A stretch of DNA of 41,956 nt from Lentisphaerota bacterium (GTDB lineage: Bacteria > Verrucomicrobiota > Lentisphaeria > Oligosphaerales > Oligosphaeraceae), in NCBI GenBank assembly GCA_012799905.1, contig JAAZKI010000587.1, positions 1 to 41,956 on the forward strand, written 5' to 3'. Below are positions 24,337 through 34,253 of the stretch, piece by piece. The notes below the pieces were generated by a model. The model worked only from the letters and a program-made list of their open reading frames with translations. It had not been told where the DNA came from and did no database searches. Both the position numbers and the translations under genes were made by a program. The first letter of the stretch is position 1; every line of letters starts with the position of its first letter.

Positions 24337-25131
24337 ATGAAGTACTCGTTCATGAGCTTTTCCACCCCGGAGGCCACCTTAGAGGAGATGCTGGCCATTG
24401 CCAAACGCTTCGGCTATGACGGCATTGAGCCGCGACTCGACTCCAAGCACGCCCACGGCATCGAAGTCGCCACGTCCCCGGCGCGGCGGCAGCAAATCAA
24501 AGATCGCATCAATGCGAGCGGCATCAAACTGGCCTGTCTGGCTGCCTCATTGTCGTACGCTGACCCCGAAAAGACCGCGTCCATGGTCTTGCAGACGCAC
24601 GACCGCATCGACTTGGCCGGCGACCTCGGCGCCCCGGTCATCCGCGTGTTCGGCGGGCCTTTCCCAGACCAAATCGACCGCGAAGCCGCGACTGCCCACG
24701 TTGCTGATGCGTTGTTGAAAGTCGCCGCGCATGCAGCTGATCGAGGTGTGACTCTCTGCCTGGAAACGCATGACGCCTGGTGCAACCCGGAACACGTCGC
24801 GGCCATCATGGAGCGCGTCAACCATCCAGCCATTGCCGTCAACTGGGACATCATGCATCCGGTGCGGCGCGGCAATGCCACCATGGACAGCGCTTTCCAG
24901 GCTCTCAAAAACTGGATTCGGCACCTGCACATCCACGACGGCCCCAAAGAAGCCTCTGGTCTGCTCCCAATCGGCGAAGGCGACATCGACCACAAACGCG
25001 CCCTTGAGCTGCTCAAAACCATTGACTACCAGGGCTTTATCTCAGGAGAATGGATCAACTGGGAAGACTACAACGTCCATCTGCCCCGAGAAATCGCCAC
25101 CATGCGGAGATACGAAGCCGAAATCGCCTGA
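24337..25131 (+). CDS. sugar phosphate isomerase/epimerase-like TIM barrel
   Basis: The 264-residue protein belongs to the xylose-isomerase-like/AP endonuclease 2 superfamily. Typical features: FSTPEATLEEMLAIAKRFGY at the first strand-helix, RVFGG, LCLETHDAW with the metal-binding Glu and His, AVNWDIMHP with Asp and His, LHIHDG with the third ligand set, and GEGDIDHKRALELLKTIDYQG at the end, followed by GEW. All metal ligands look present. The substrate is unknown; the family includes hexulose and inosose epimerases and dehydratases. The ATG at 24337 has AAGGA 8 nt upstream; the open frame extends to 24160 but that part is unrelated. It is a single gene with its own terminator. Confidence 0.88.
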   Translation: MKYSFMSFSTPEATLEEMLAIAKRFGYDGIEPRLDSKHAHGIEVATSPARRQQIKDRINASGIKLACLAASLSYADPEKTASMVLQTHDRIDLAGDLGAPVIRVFGGPFPDQIDREAATAHVADALLKVAAHAADRGVTLCLETHDAWCNPEHVAAIMERVNHPAIAVNWDIMHPVRRGNATMDSAFQALKNWIRHLHIHDGPKEASGLLPIGEGDIDHKRALELLKTIDYQGFISGEWINWEDYNVHLPREIATMRRYEAEIA

Positions 25132-25164
25132 CCTACAGCAATGGCGACCGGGGGGGCTGCGCTA

Positions 25165-25201
25165 CTATTTTGGGGAAAATTTTTCTCAAAATAGCATTTT
25201 T
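25165..25201 (+). terminator. probable terminator after isomerase gene
   Basis: CTATTTTG (25165-25172) pairs with CAAAATAG (25187-25194), with an inner GAAA/TTTC stem, followed by CATTTTTG. It is AT-rich but perfectly paired. Confidence 0.6.
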
Positions 25202-25242
25202 GTGTCGCCTCGCCGAGGCTCAGGCTTAGGGGGCATCCACCC

Positions 25243-25295
25243 CCAGGTTCCGCTTCGCTTCACCTGGGGTTACTCATGGTGCCGCCTCTACGAGG
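25243..25295 (-). repeat. 53-bp dispersed inverted repeat, right copy
   Basis: This is the reverse complement of 8374-8426 with few changes. It contains a CCCCAGGTTCCGCTTCGC-TTCACCTGGGG hairpin. The 368-bp gap 25132-25499 consists of this, the terminator, and the element at 25451. Confidence 0.85.
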
Positions 25296-25450
25296 CTAGG
25301 GGCGGCCTTCCGGCCGCCAGGTTTACAGCCGACAGCCGAAAGTCAGTACAGCAAGCGTCCATCGTAAGACTTCGCACAATAAAAAGAAATTTCTGTGTAT
25401 TCAGCGTATTCAGTGGTTACAGCAGCAACCCAAAAACAAAAAACAAAAAT

Positions 25451-25488
25451 TTCGTGTCCGTTCGTGTTTTTCGTGGTTAAAAAATAGG
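25451..25488 (-). repeat. dispersed repeat, partner of 8173-8214
   Basis: TTCGTGTCCGTTCGTGTTTT then CGTGGTTAAAAAATAGG is the inverted partner of 8173-8214. Both 25243-25295 and this element are inverted relative to 8.2-8.4 kb. Confidence 0.7.
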
Positions 25489-25499
25489 TTATGGCCTGC

Positions 25500-26225
25500 T
25501 CACTTCACCACGCCGACCTTGATATTGAGGTCTTCTCGGCGTTCGAGGCGGTCAACGGCGCCGTCCTTAATCCACAGAATCCGGTCTGAGGTCGCCAGCA
25601 TTTTGTGGTCATGCGTCGCGGTCACCACGGTCACTCCCAGTCGCCTTGACAAGTCAGCGATCAGGTTGATGATTTCCTCGCCGGTCACCAGGTCGAGGTT
25701 CGCAGTCGGCTCATCCGCCAGGATAATTGCCGGCTCATTGGCCAGCGCCCGCGCAATGGCCACCCGTTGTTGCTGGCCGCCGGACATTTCGTCCGGTCGA
25801 TGCGTCAAGCGATGACCCAGGCCGACCATTTCAAGCACTTCAATGGCGCGCTTGCGCGCCTTTTCGGGTTCGACTCCACTGAACAACAGCGGCAGAATGA
25901 CATTGGAGATGGCGTCATAGGCGGGCAGCAGGTTGTAGGCCTGGAAGATGTAGCCGATGTGATTGCCGCGGAAATGCGCCAGCTGCCGCGGCGTCAGCTT
26001 AGTCAAGTCGACGCCAGCGACTTCGACCAGGCCGGAGGTCGGCCGGTCCAAGGCGCCAATCATGTTGAACAAGGTGCTTTTGCCGGAGCCGGACGGGCCC
26101 ATGATCGACATATATTCGCCCCGGTAAATCTCCAGATTGATGTCACGCAAGGCGTGCACAACCGCTTTGCCGAGGTTGAACTCCTTGTTCACTTTTTGAA
26201 CTCTGATCAGGACTTCCTGACTCAT
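25500..26225 (-). CDS. LolD/MacB-type ABC transporter ATP-binding protein (2)
   Basis: The 241-residue ATPase has Walker A GPSGSGKSTLFN, signature MSGGQQQRVAIARAL, Walker B IILADEPTANLD and the H-loop TATHDH. It belongs to the class that powers FtsX-like permeases to move lipoproteins or peptides or do mechanical work, rather than importers. The ATG at 26225 has GGGGA 8 nt upstream; an alternative ATG is at 26246. It is the last gene of the minus-strand transporter cluster, 60 nt after the OPT gene, and is the likely partner of the large FtsX fusion upstream. Confidence 0.92.
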   Translation of the reverse strand: MSQEVLIRVQKVNKEFNLGKAVVHALRDINLEIYRGEYMSIMGPSGSGKSTLFNMIGALDRPTSGLVEVAGVDLTKLTPRQLAHFRGNHIGYIFQAYNLLPAYDAISNVILPLLFSGVEPEKARKRAIEVLEMVGLGHRLTHRPDEMSGGQQQRVAIARALANEPAIILADEPTANLDLVTGEEIINLIADLSRRLGVTVVTATHDHKMLATSDRILWIKDGAVDRLERREDLNIKVGVVK

Positions 26226-26285
26226 GTTTGCAGTCCCCTTATCCATGTCTGCCAGCACCGGTCTACCCGGGAACTGTCCCTGAAC

Positions 26286-28304
26286 TTAAAACGGCAGCTT
26301 GATGACAGCCTTGCTCAAAAAAGTAACGCCGACGCCGACGGTCGTAATCAGCCCCATGCCGCACGAAAATCCGGCCGCGACCACTGGAATGTACTGCCGC
26401 CACTTCAATTTCAGGCGCTTCTTGAAATAGAACTGCCCAATCAGCGCACCCAGGAATTGCGGCAAAATCGAATGCGGCAGGCTCTGTCCCAGACCTCGGA
26501 CCACGCCATACGTCAACATAATCGGCGCTCCTAAAAGCTGCATGCCGCCGAACAGGACGACTCCGGCTACAGCTCCAACGCTAAGGTAGGTGACATTAAA
26601 AGCCTGCTCGAACATGGAGAATTCGCCCATGGTCGAGGAATACATAATGCACCTGTTAGCCGCAGTCAGCTCCCACATCCGCTGTGCAAACGGATACGCT
26701 ACCGAAGGAATCCGATCCAGGCCCCAGATGAAATTCATGAAGAAAATCGTGCTGAGCAGAATCAGTGGAAAGAGTATGATCTTGGTTTTCCAGATGCTGG
26801 TGAATTTCGTCCCCGTCAATTCGCATTGCCGGTAGAACACGGTCATCGTGCCGTAATTGGCGATCGGCAACGGCAGGAACCAGACGGCGACGCCGTGATA
26901 GCCGCTCAAAATCAGCGCGGCTTCACGAATCATCGGCACTTCGACGACTTGGCCGACCATGCCTTCCAGCCGCGCCGTGACGTAGCTGGTCAGCGGCGTG
27001 TAGAAGAAGCCAAGAATCAACAGCACAATCAGGACGTTGCGGATGTCCTTGGTCCAGCCGCCATGATGCCACATCAGCAGCCCGATTGAAACACCGATGT
27101 AGGAGCAGGTGATGACAAAATAACAGAGCAGGATTATCCAGCCTTTGATATCGCCGCGGCCAGGTGGAACGTCTTTCCAGGTGCCGCGCTTGGGGCCGCC
27201 GCCGGGCTGCCGGGAGGCACGACGGCTTTTGAGCACGCTGCGCACGACCTGGTAAATCCCAGCCAGGGCAATCGCGACCGCAATGCCGATGTGCAGGCTA
27301 AAATAAAAGTCGATGTTGTTCTTGAACAGTGTCGACACTGTGTCATCGCCGAATTTCCAATTGCTGAGGATGCCGTGATTGTACAAGATGGGATTGGCGA
27401 CCACGGTGATGATCAGGCCGATGAAGCTGCCGACCATGCCATAGAACGGCATCACCATGCCGGTAATGATGTTGCCGAAATCCCACGAGATGCCGGTCGC
27501 CACCGCCTTCAGGTACAAACCAGTCTTGCTGGTGAAATCAGAAAATGGAATCGGGAAAATCTGGATAGCGGTACCGGTCAGTGCGCCGCTGATGACCGGC
27601 AGGAAAAGATAGATAGAGCCGAAAGCCAGTCCCAGCGCCCCACCGATCGCAAACACCCGCCAGCGCCAGGATTCCTCGGCCGTCTTAGCATCCTTGGCCT
27701 CAATGTCCTCGGCCATCGCCATGATGCCCTGGGCGCCAATCGGCGCCATGGGAAACGGCAGTCTCTCCATGTCGCTGGCAATGCGGAACAAGCCATAGCC
27801 CAGGACGACGTTCGAAAGCTGACCGACAAAGGAACCGAATATCATCATCAGAATCGCCGGCAGCCAGTCGATGTGGAAAAAAGTCCGCTTTGCGTATGAG
27901 TCCGACCCCAGGGGCGCTGCCCACCAACGCGGCAACTGGTCAGCCAGGCCGTTGGCGGCCGCCGCGTCGCTCTGAGCGAAAAATTGCTGCCAAAGCAGGC
28001 CGCCGGTCGTGGCTGCGCCCATCATCGACCCGGCCATGAAGAACAGCACGAAGATTTCCGAGCGGTTCAAGTAACGGTGCGCCCGGCGCGCCACTTCAAT
28101 GAACAGGATGACAGTCACCCACTGCGCTGCCGAACCAATGCCGGTGCCGGCCAGGAGCCCCATGTAAATCGCCCCAGGCACCATGAGCAGGGCCACAAAA
28201 ATCGCGCCAAATAGCGACGACCAACGGAAGCCCTCCTCAAAGGTGGAAGGCACTTCCATGATGCGCCGAAATTCTTCAAGCTCGCGGTCAACTCGATGTT
28301 CCAT
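26286..28304 (-). CDS. OPT-family oligopeptide transporter-like protein
   Basis: This 672-residue polytopic protein has roughly 14-16 hydrophobic segments and a cytosolic N-terminus (MEHRVDRELEEFRRIMEVP). Blocks such as LPFPMAPIGAQGIMAMAED, GYGLFRIASDMERLPFP and VRGLGQSLPHSILPQFLGA fit the OPT family of proton-driven peptide or metal-chelate transporters, close to forms annotated in planctomycetes. The Arg/Pro-rich loop near residue 365 (RRASRQPGGGPKRG) should be cytosolic. It sits between the FtsX fusion and its probable ATPase, unusual company for a secondary carrier. The substrate is not readable. Confidence 0.85.
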   Translation of the reverse strand: MEHRVDRELEEFRRIMEVPSTFEEGFRWSSLFGAIFVALLMVPGAIYMGLLAGTGIGSAAQWVTVILFIEVARRAHRYLNRSEIFVLFFMAGSMMGAATTGGLLWQQFFAQSDAAAANGLADQLPRWWAAPLGSDSYAKRTFFHIDWLPAILMMIFGSFVGQLSNVVLGYGLFRIASDMERLPFPMAPIGAQGIMAMAEDIEAKDAKTAEESWRWRVFAIGGALGLAFGSIYLFLPVISGALTGTAIQIFPIPFSDFTSKTGLYLKAVATGISWDFGNIITGMVMPFYGMVGSFIGLIITVVANPILYNHGILSNWKFGDDTVSTLFKNNIDFYFSLHIGIAVAIALAGIYQVVRSVLKSRRASRQPGGGPKRGTWKDVPPGRGDIKGWIILLCYFVITCSYIGVSIGLLMWHHGGWTKDIRNVLIVLLILGFFYTPLTSYVTARLEGMVGQVVEVPMIREAALILSGYHGVAVWFLPLPIANYGTMTVFYRQCELTGTKFTSIWKTKIILFPLILLSTIFFMNFIWGLDRIPSVAYPFAQRMWELTAANRCIMYSSTMGEFSMFEQAFNVTYLSVGAVAGVVLFGGMQLLGAPIMLTYGVVRGLGQSLPHSILPQFLGALIGQFYFKKRLKLKWRQYIPVVAAGFSCGMGLITTVGVGVTFLSKAVIKLPF

Positions 28305-28375
28305 GTGCTGTCTCTATAGCGTCTTGCTGGTTCGCGTTAATTCTGTTTCCAACGTCTTGTCTAAGCCGACGTCCC

Positions 28376-31300
28376 TCACGCCTGCTGCTTCGTATCTTCC
28401 CCGTTCCCATTCATAATCTGCAAGGCCTCCAGGGTCTGCTGGCGATAATGCTCCATGGTCTCTGGCGAAATGGAGCGCCAGATGAGGAATTGCTGCCGGA
28501 GGTCGTCCAGGAAGACCTTATTTAGGCGCTGCCAATCCTTTGGCTGTCCGGACAGACGATGCAGCACCACCCGAACCTCGTCAATGCCTTCGATTTCGCT
28601 TGGCGTGCTGCGCAGCGCGAAGGTCTGGCTCACCCCCAGGTCAAACGGCGCCAAAGCCAAGCGCGCATCCAGGCCAAGGTCGCCGTTGGGTTCCTGTACC
28701 AGCTTCACGTCGCTCGTCATGAACCGCCCCAGGCCAGTGTCGGTATGATTGCCAAAATGCTCTTTCAGGAAAGACACCACTCCGGTAATGTCGTATTGCG
28801 ACACTGTAAACGGGAACACTAGGTCCATCAGGTCGCCGACTGGCGGCGGCGGGCGCCATGTCCGCATCAAACCCGGGTTAGCTGATTTCGAGGCTTTGAT
28901 CGCCGGGTAGACCGACGAGAGCAGCACCGTCACCATGACAATCAGAATCGTCGCAATTGTATTCGTTGACGACATATTCATCTCCGGCACTCGCACCAGG
29001 CCGTATTCCGCAGCCACCCCCAGCACCTTCAAGGTTCCTTGCGCCAGCAGATATCCGCCCAGGCCGCCGATAAGGGCGTAGACCATGGACTCGGCAAAAA
29101 ACAGCGTTGCCACGTGGCGGGGCGCCAGGCCAAGGGCGCTGAAGGTGTAGATTTCCTTTTGCCGGTCCGCCACTGATCCGAGCATGGTGCCGAAGATCAC
29201 CAGGCCGCCCAGGACTATCGGGAAAAACAGATCGCGGGCGCCGCTTGCCTTCAACACTGTTCCCAGGAGGTGCCGGTAGACGCCGTTGTCGCCGGTGGCC
29301 GGGATTGGGAACGGCAGCATCCGAGCCAGGTTCTCCGCTGTCTCCACTGCGGCCGTGCTGTCAGCCGTATACACGGTCAGCGCATACAGGGCGCCGCCGA
29401 TCGCCTTGGCTGTGTCCGCCGTCACCACTGCCACCTGGTCAACCGGCAGACTCGCCCAATTGCGCTGCGACATCGACTCCATTGCCTCGTCATCCTCCTC
29501 CAGCGCTGCCGCTGTCGGCTGCGAGGACGAGGTTATCTCCGTGAAGTCAGCCGGCAGAATGCTGCTCATATCCATGTCCTTGGCTGCCGAGACCTGCACG
29601 GCGTCCAGCAGTGGACCTACCCGGAGCCGCCGACCGCGCAGCAGCACCTCGTCCCCAGCGACGACGCCCAGCGCCTCGGCTACGGCCTCTGTGATCAGCA
29701 CCGTATCTTCCTTCAAGCCGCTGAAATGCTCCTGGAGATCAGGCCGATTGGCGATTTCTTCCTGCTCAATGCCGAGGATGCCCCGCACTGTCACCGGCCG
29801 GGACGCATCCGTACGGCTCATCAACAGCCCGGGGTTGTCTTGCGTGGACGGCGACACCCACAGGCGTCGGCAGACGGTCAAATCCGGCCATCGGCCGCGG
29901 ATGATGTCCTGCAAGTCCTCGCTGAGCGGATTCCAGTTGACATTATGCACAAAGGCGCCGCAGTAGTTGGGATTCGGCGCTGCAAAGATCGTGACGATGC
30001 CGGACTGGGTGCCAAAAGACGCGAAGCACAGGATGGTAAAGGTGAGGAGGATAATCGTGATGGCGGTCAAAGCGGTGCGCGTGGGTCGGCGGCGCATGGT
30101 CGAGATGCCCATCTGCATTGCTGCCATGAAGGTGTTCACATTTGACACGTCGTTGACGTGCACTGTCGTGGTCATGCCCTGAATCGCTTTGAGCTCATAC
30201 TCGAATTTCCGCATGATGATGAAAATCACCATGACCGACATCACCACGATGGCGAAGCCTAAAAAGATGATGATCGGCGTGTTGGCGATGGCAAAGGCCG
30301 GATGTGACAGGTACAAGACGAGGAAGGTGACCGCAAAAAAGAAAACAAACCAGTAGATTTGCTTGTAGATGGTGGTGGCGCCGATCAAAACCCGCTCCAA
30401 GGCGAACGCAAACGGCACTGACAATCCCAACAGAATCAGGACTGCGAACACCAGATCGTCCAGCATGGCCCTGACTTTCTGGTACACCGGCCGGGAAACC
30501 CAGAACGACGTGGTCGCCAGCGCTTCCCGCCGCATTGGCGACGTGCCTGGCCGAGCCGCTTCCAGGAGGATATCCTCGGAACGGCCGTGCATCTCGGCCA
30601 AGGAGGAATCCAGGATGCCCTTGGCCCGCAGGATTTCCATCCGGGACTCGTTCAGCCGCCAGAGGTCGGCCGCCGAGCGCGCCGCTGCATTCAGGGTTAG
30701 GGGTTCGTCGCTCATCGGGAAGCCTTCGCCAATCTGCTCTTCGCCAGGCTCGAACGTCTCCAGGAACTCAGGCCCATTGTTCAGGCCGACCATCTGTCTT
30801 ATGCTGAACAACTTAACGCCCTTCTCCCGCTCCTCGGCATACCAGCACACCACGCCGTCAACCGTCTCAGTGAACGACTTAGCGCGGTCAAGGTCAGAGT
30901 TAGCCCGAGCCGACAACACCTTCACATTATCGCCTGGCAGCCTATGCGTCCGCTGCTGCGATGGCAGCACTATGCAGCCGGAATTGGCCCGGAAGGTGTT
31001 GAGGCGCCAGCGGATCGTCGTGTATGAGTTGTTTCCGGAGACTTCTGCTGGCAGGCCCTGGGGATCGAAGATTACGGCAAAGCCGCCGCGGGCGCCCCAG
31101 GCGTTGGTGACCGGCCCCAGGGCGTAGCTGCCGTTCCGGTTTGTTCGCAGCACCTGGAAGTTATCAAAGGCGGGCGGTTTGCTTTCCTCATAGGCGAGGG
31201 ACATGTTCCGGGTCAAGCGGAATTGGATGATAGCGCCAGACATGGGAGTATTGGGGATTGAGGTTCCGGGCAGCATGCCCATGACCATGGGGCCCTTGAC

Positions 31301-33247
31301 GCTGTTGTCACTGTCAAAACTTGGCAGCACGTATTCCTTGCTGGTGACGATGCTGCGGCGCAAGGACAGCCCTGGATGGCTGCCGACCGTTTCCGCAGCC
31401 AATTCAGGAGACATGGCGCCAATCGGGAACAGGAATGCAGCGATATCCTCGACCTGGCTAAAAAGGCGCGACAGGTTCAAGCGGTCCAGGGTGTCGTGCG
31501 GCGTGCCCTCGTACTGGGCGGATTCCTGCACCGTGCCCAGGCACAAGTTGTAAATGCCAAACAGACCGGCCGGCTCGCCGCTGTGGATGAGCGCCTGAGA
31601 AGCCCACAGCACCCGCGTCTGCGACAAGGTCTGGTCTGCCGACTCCGGCAGAAACAGGCTGTCCAGGCCGGCCTCGGTGCGCTTTTGGTGCGTGCGCAGG
31701 AAGACCGCCTGAATTTTGCCATACAGCCCGGGGTTGTCCTGATGCGAATGCATGGCCGACTCCCCGCCAATGACCAATCCCCAGCGCTCACTGGTATCAC
31801 CCAGCAGCAGCGACGTATGAAGGGCGATCCAACGATCCCCCAACAGCCGCACAATCGCGGCGTCTGCGTCCAGCGCCGCCCGTTCCTGCTCAAGTTCACG
31901 GGCTCGGGCATCAATATCATCCTGGACCTGGGCGACGATCAGCTCCAGGTTAGCCTGCACTTCCGGGCTAAGGGTGATCGGCTCGCCGCCAGACTGACGT
32001 TTCTGCCGACCAATCACCCGTTGCAGCTCGTTCCAGGACTGCTTGACCGGAAGAACCTCCGCCTTGGCAGCGGCGATTTCCTCGACCCGCTCCCGCAAAC
32101 TCTCGGGCAGCTGCGTGCCATACGTCTTGCGGTAGTTCAAAAGTTCGTCATTTAAGCGGTATTCCTTATCCTTGTAGATATGAGCCTGCTGCTGCGCCTT
32201 GTCCGTCAAACGGTCGAGAAAGCGCCGCCGGGCGTCCTTGGAACGCGCAGTCAGCGGCGCCGGACTGGTCAGAATCTTCCTCATTTCGCTGATAAAGGTC
32301 ATTTCATTGGCATATGATTCCTCCCGCTTCGCCAACGTGACGTCAGGCTTATCCGCTTCCAGGGCGCGGTAGAAATAACTGCTGCCGAGATGTCCGCGCG
32401 CTTGCTGGTCAAAAAAGGCAATCAGGGTATGGCGGCGAGGCCGATTGCGGCTGACTTCGCCAGCCAGATGGAGCAGCGCCGCGGCATTGGCTGCGCTGCG
32501 CGCGCCAGGCGACAGCCAGGGCACCTCGCCATAACTGTCGAGGTTGGCCGCCAAAATCACCACTTCCTCCTTGCTCTGCGCAAACACAGGGTCGGTGCCT
32601 TGAAAGAAAGCGAAAAGGTTGCGACCGACGGCTGGCGCCCAGACGACGCTGCTGTGCAAAGTCGCGGTCGCGCCGGCCGGAATATCCGCTGCCGGGCCGT
32701 CATAGTAGAAGCGCAGGAGATTGACATTGCTCATGACATAATGCGAATGGCGTGCGTCTGCTTCGGATGGCCGCGTAAAGATGACGGCCTTGGCGCCCAG
32801 GCGCAAAGCCCTCAGCCAGCCCTGTCCGCAATTGTAGTCCAGGACAACCAGCGCCCCTTCCACTGACTCGCGTTCATAGTCAGCAGCGGCGCCCTGGCCC
32901 ATGTGGACGATCTTGCCGGTCACCCCGGCCTCGGGAGTCACCGGCGGGATGATGCCGTTCGGCCGCATCGGATGCAGCGCCAGCGTCCGACCATCCGTCA
33001 AAACCAGGTCAGCGCGCTGTTTCTTGATCTGAACCGTTGCAAACGGCTGTTCAATGATCTCATCTGGGGACAAAGCCTGGAGCCGCGCCAGGACATAGTC
33101 GGCGGCGCGATTATACTCTGGCGTGCCGCTCAGCCGGTGCGGTTCGGCGCTCAGCCGCTCACAGTCCGAGATAAACTCCGGGGGCGGCGCTGCCGACCAA
33201 GCCGCCGCCGTCAACCACATCGCTAAGATAAATGTCCAACGCTTCAT
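28376..33247 (-). CDS. M28-peptidase-like ectodomain fused to FtsX/MacB permease
   Basis: The 1,623-residue protein has a signal-like N-terminus (1-20), then an M28 aminopeptidase-like domain with an inserted PA-like region (about 25-330). The M28 metal-site motifs are altered: HxD reads NLD (235-237), the bridging Asp is Ser251 (GARSAAN), and the Glu pair is QQ (281-282). A coiled-coil stretch (about 340-490) and a beta-rich region follow. Membrane helices start near 930; an FtsX-type helix lies near 1055-1075, a second extracytoplasmic part at about 1080-1330, and the final FtsX helices at about 1340-1460, then a ~160-residue soluble tail. I infer a substrate-binding, catalytically dead ectodomain coupled to an ABC permease. 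The start at 33247 has GGAAA upstream. Confidence 0.85.
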   Translation of the reverse strand: MKRWTFILAMWLTAAAWSAAPPPEFISDCERLSAEPHRLSGTPEYNRAADYVLARLQALSPDEIIEQPFATVQIKKQRADLVLTDGRTLALHPMRPNGIIPPVTPEAGVTGKIVHMGQGAAADYERESVEGALVVLDYNCGQGWLRALRLGAKAVIFTRPSEADARHSHYVMSNVNLLRFYYDGPAADIPAGATATLHSSVVWAPAVGRNLFAFFQGTDPVFAQSKEEVVILAANLDSYGEVPWLSPGARSAANAAALLHLAGEVSRNRPRRHTLIAFFDQQARGHLGSSYFYRALEADKPDVTLAKREESYANEMTFISEMRKILTSPAPLTARSKDARRRFLDRLTDKAQQQAHIYKDKEYRLNDELLNYRKTYGTQLPESLRERVEEIAAAKAEVLPVKQSWNELQRVIGRQKRQSGGEPITLSPEVQANLELIVAQVQDDIDARARELEQERAALDADAAIVRLLGDRWIALHTSLLLGDTSERWGLVIGGESAMHSHQDNPGLYGKIQAVFLRTHQKRTEAGLDSLFLPESADQTLSQTRVLWASQALIHSGEPAGLFGIYNLCLGTVQESAQYEGTPHDTLDRLNLSRLFSQVEDIAAFLFPIGAMSPELAAETVGSHPGLSLRRSIVTSKEYVLPSFDSDNSVKGPMVMGMLPGTSIPNTPMSGAIIQFRLTRNMSLAYEESKPPAFDNFQVLRTNRNGSYALGPVTNAWGARGGFAVIFDPQGLPAEVSGNNSYTTIRWRLNTFRANSGCIVLPSQQRTHRLPGDNVKVLSARANSDLDRAKSFTETVDGVVCWYAEEREKGVKLFSIRQMVGLNNGPEFLETFEPGEEQIGEGFPMSDEPLTLNAAARSAADLWRLNESRMEILRAKGILDSSLAEMHGRSEDILLEAARPGTSPMRREALATTSFWVSRPVYQKVRAMLDDLVFAVLILLGLSVPFAFALERVLIGATTIYKQIYWFVFFFAVTFLVLYLSHPAFAIANTPIIIFLGFAIVVMSVMVIFIIMRKFEYELKAIQGMTTTVHVNDVSNVNTFMAAMQMGISTMRRRPTRTALTAITIILLTFTILCFASFGTQSGIVTIFAAPNPNYCGAFVHNVNWNPLSEDLQDIIRGRWPDLTVCRRLWVSPSTQDNPGLLMSRTDASRPVTVRGILGIEQEEIANRPDLQEHFSGLKEDTVLITEAVAEALGVVAGDEVLLRGRRLRVGPLLDAVQVSAAKDMDMSSILPADFTEITSSSQPTAAALEEDDEAMESMSQRNWASLPVDQVAVVTADTAKAIGGALYALTVYTADSTAAVETAENLARMLPFPIPATGDNGVYRHLLGTVLKASGARDLFFPIVLGGLVIFGTMLGSVADRQKEIYTFSALGLAPRHVATLFFAESMVYALIGGLGGYLLAQGTLKVLGVAAEYGLVRVPEMNMSSTNTIATILIVMVTVLLSSVYPAIKASKSANPGLMRTWRPPPPVGDLMDLVFPFTVSQYDITGVVSFLKEHFGNHTDTGLGRFMTSDVKLVQEPNGDLGLDARLALAPFDLGVSQTFALRSTPSEIEGIDEVRVVLHRLSGQPKDWQRLNKVFLDDLRQQFLIWRSISPETMEHYRQQTLEALQIMNGNGEDTKQQA

Positions 33248-33416
33248 TCGCGTTCCGTTTCCTGTTGTCTTGGTGACAGGCGCTGTTCTGACCACAACTC
33301 ATTGACGCTGTCAGGCCGTTCTCAGCCGCTATCTCCGTTCCAAATTACTTAAAATGACTATATTCCTGCCAGGCGCCCGCCCCCGAATCTTCCAGCGACG
33401 GGCGTCTGGAATGTCC

Positions 33417-34202
33417 TCATTCAATGGTGCCGACTTCGATATGCACCTCACTGCGGTCTGCCATGCGGTCAATGCGTCCATCCCGAATCCACATCAGCCG
33501 GTCGCAGATATTCATCATGCGGTGGTCATGCGTGGCGCAGATAACCGTCACGCCCTTTTCCTTGTTCAAGCGTTGCAGCAGTTCCAGAATCTCCTGTCCG
33601 GTGTTCAGGTCCAGGTTAGCGGTCGGCTCGTCGCAAAGCAGCACGCTCGGGTTATTGGCCAAGGAGCGTGCAATGGCCACGCGTTGCTGCTGGCCGCCCG
33701 ACATCTCAATCGGCCGGTGATGCCAGCGTTCCTTCAGACCGACTATTTCCAGGATGCCCATGCCGCGCTCCCGGGCCTGGTCAGGCATCACTCCGCCAAA
33801 CGCCATGGGCGTGGTCACATTCTCCAAGGCAGTCATATATTTAATCAAATTGTAGCTCTGGAAAATATAGCCGATTTTATGGCAGCGCAGATACGCCAGC
33901 TCTTCGGCCGTCAACTGAGCCACATCGACTTCGTCAATGAAGACGCGCCCTACCGACGGGCTGTCCAATGCGCCGATCATGTTGAAAAACGTCGATTTAC
34001 CGGAGCCGGACGGCCCCATCACGGCGATGAACTCACCCTGGAAAATCTCAATATCAACCCCTCGCAGGGCCTCGGTCAGAACGCCTTTCATCATGTACGT
34101 CTTTTTCAAGCCCACCGTCCTGATGATGACGCGGCGGTCGCCGTTGCCGTTTGCGACGGCCGAATTCTGCCCGTTGGTTTGTTCTGCTGTCACTGCCGCC
34201 AT
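33417..34202 (-). CDS. LolD/MacB-type ABC transporter ATP-binding protein (1)
   Basis: The 261-residue ATPase has a low-complexity N-terminus of about 22 residues (AEQTNGQNSAVANGNGDRR), then Walker A GPSGSGKSTFFN, signature MSGGQQQRVAIARSL, Walker B VLLCDEPTANLD and the H-loop CATHDH. It is clearly paralogous to the product of 25500-26225. It lies 51 nt downstream of the FtsX permease gene and is its likely motor. The ribosome site (AGAG) is weak; translation may depend on the upstream gene. Confidence 0.92.
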   Translation of the reverse strand: MAAVTAEQTNGQNSAVANGNGDRRVIIRTVGLKKTYMMKGVLTEALRGVDIEIFQGEFIAVMGPSGSGKSTFFNMIGALDSPSVGRVFIDEVDVAQLTAEELAYLRCHKIGYIFQSYNLIKYMTALENVTTPMAFGGVMPDQARERGMGILEIVGLKERWHHRPIEMSGGQQQRVAIARSLANNPSVLLCDEPTANLDLNTGQEILELLQRLNKEKGVTVICATHDHRMMNICDRLMWIRDGRIDRMADRSEVHIEVGTIE

Positions 34203-34253
34203 ACTCTAATTCCCTATTCTACGCCTGCCCTATCTCCGCACCTGGCCCGGCCA

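Noticed and set aside
25153-25160. Possible insertion-sequence end near a G-run
   Set aside because: No transposase, terminal inverted repeat or target duplication could be seen.
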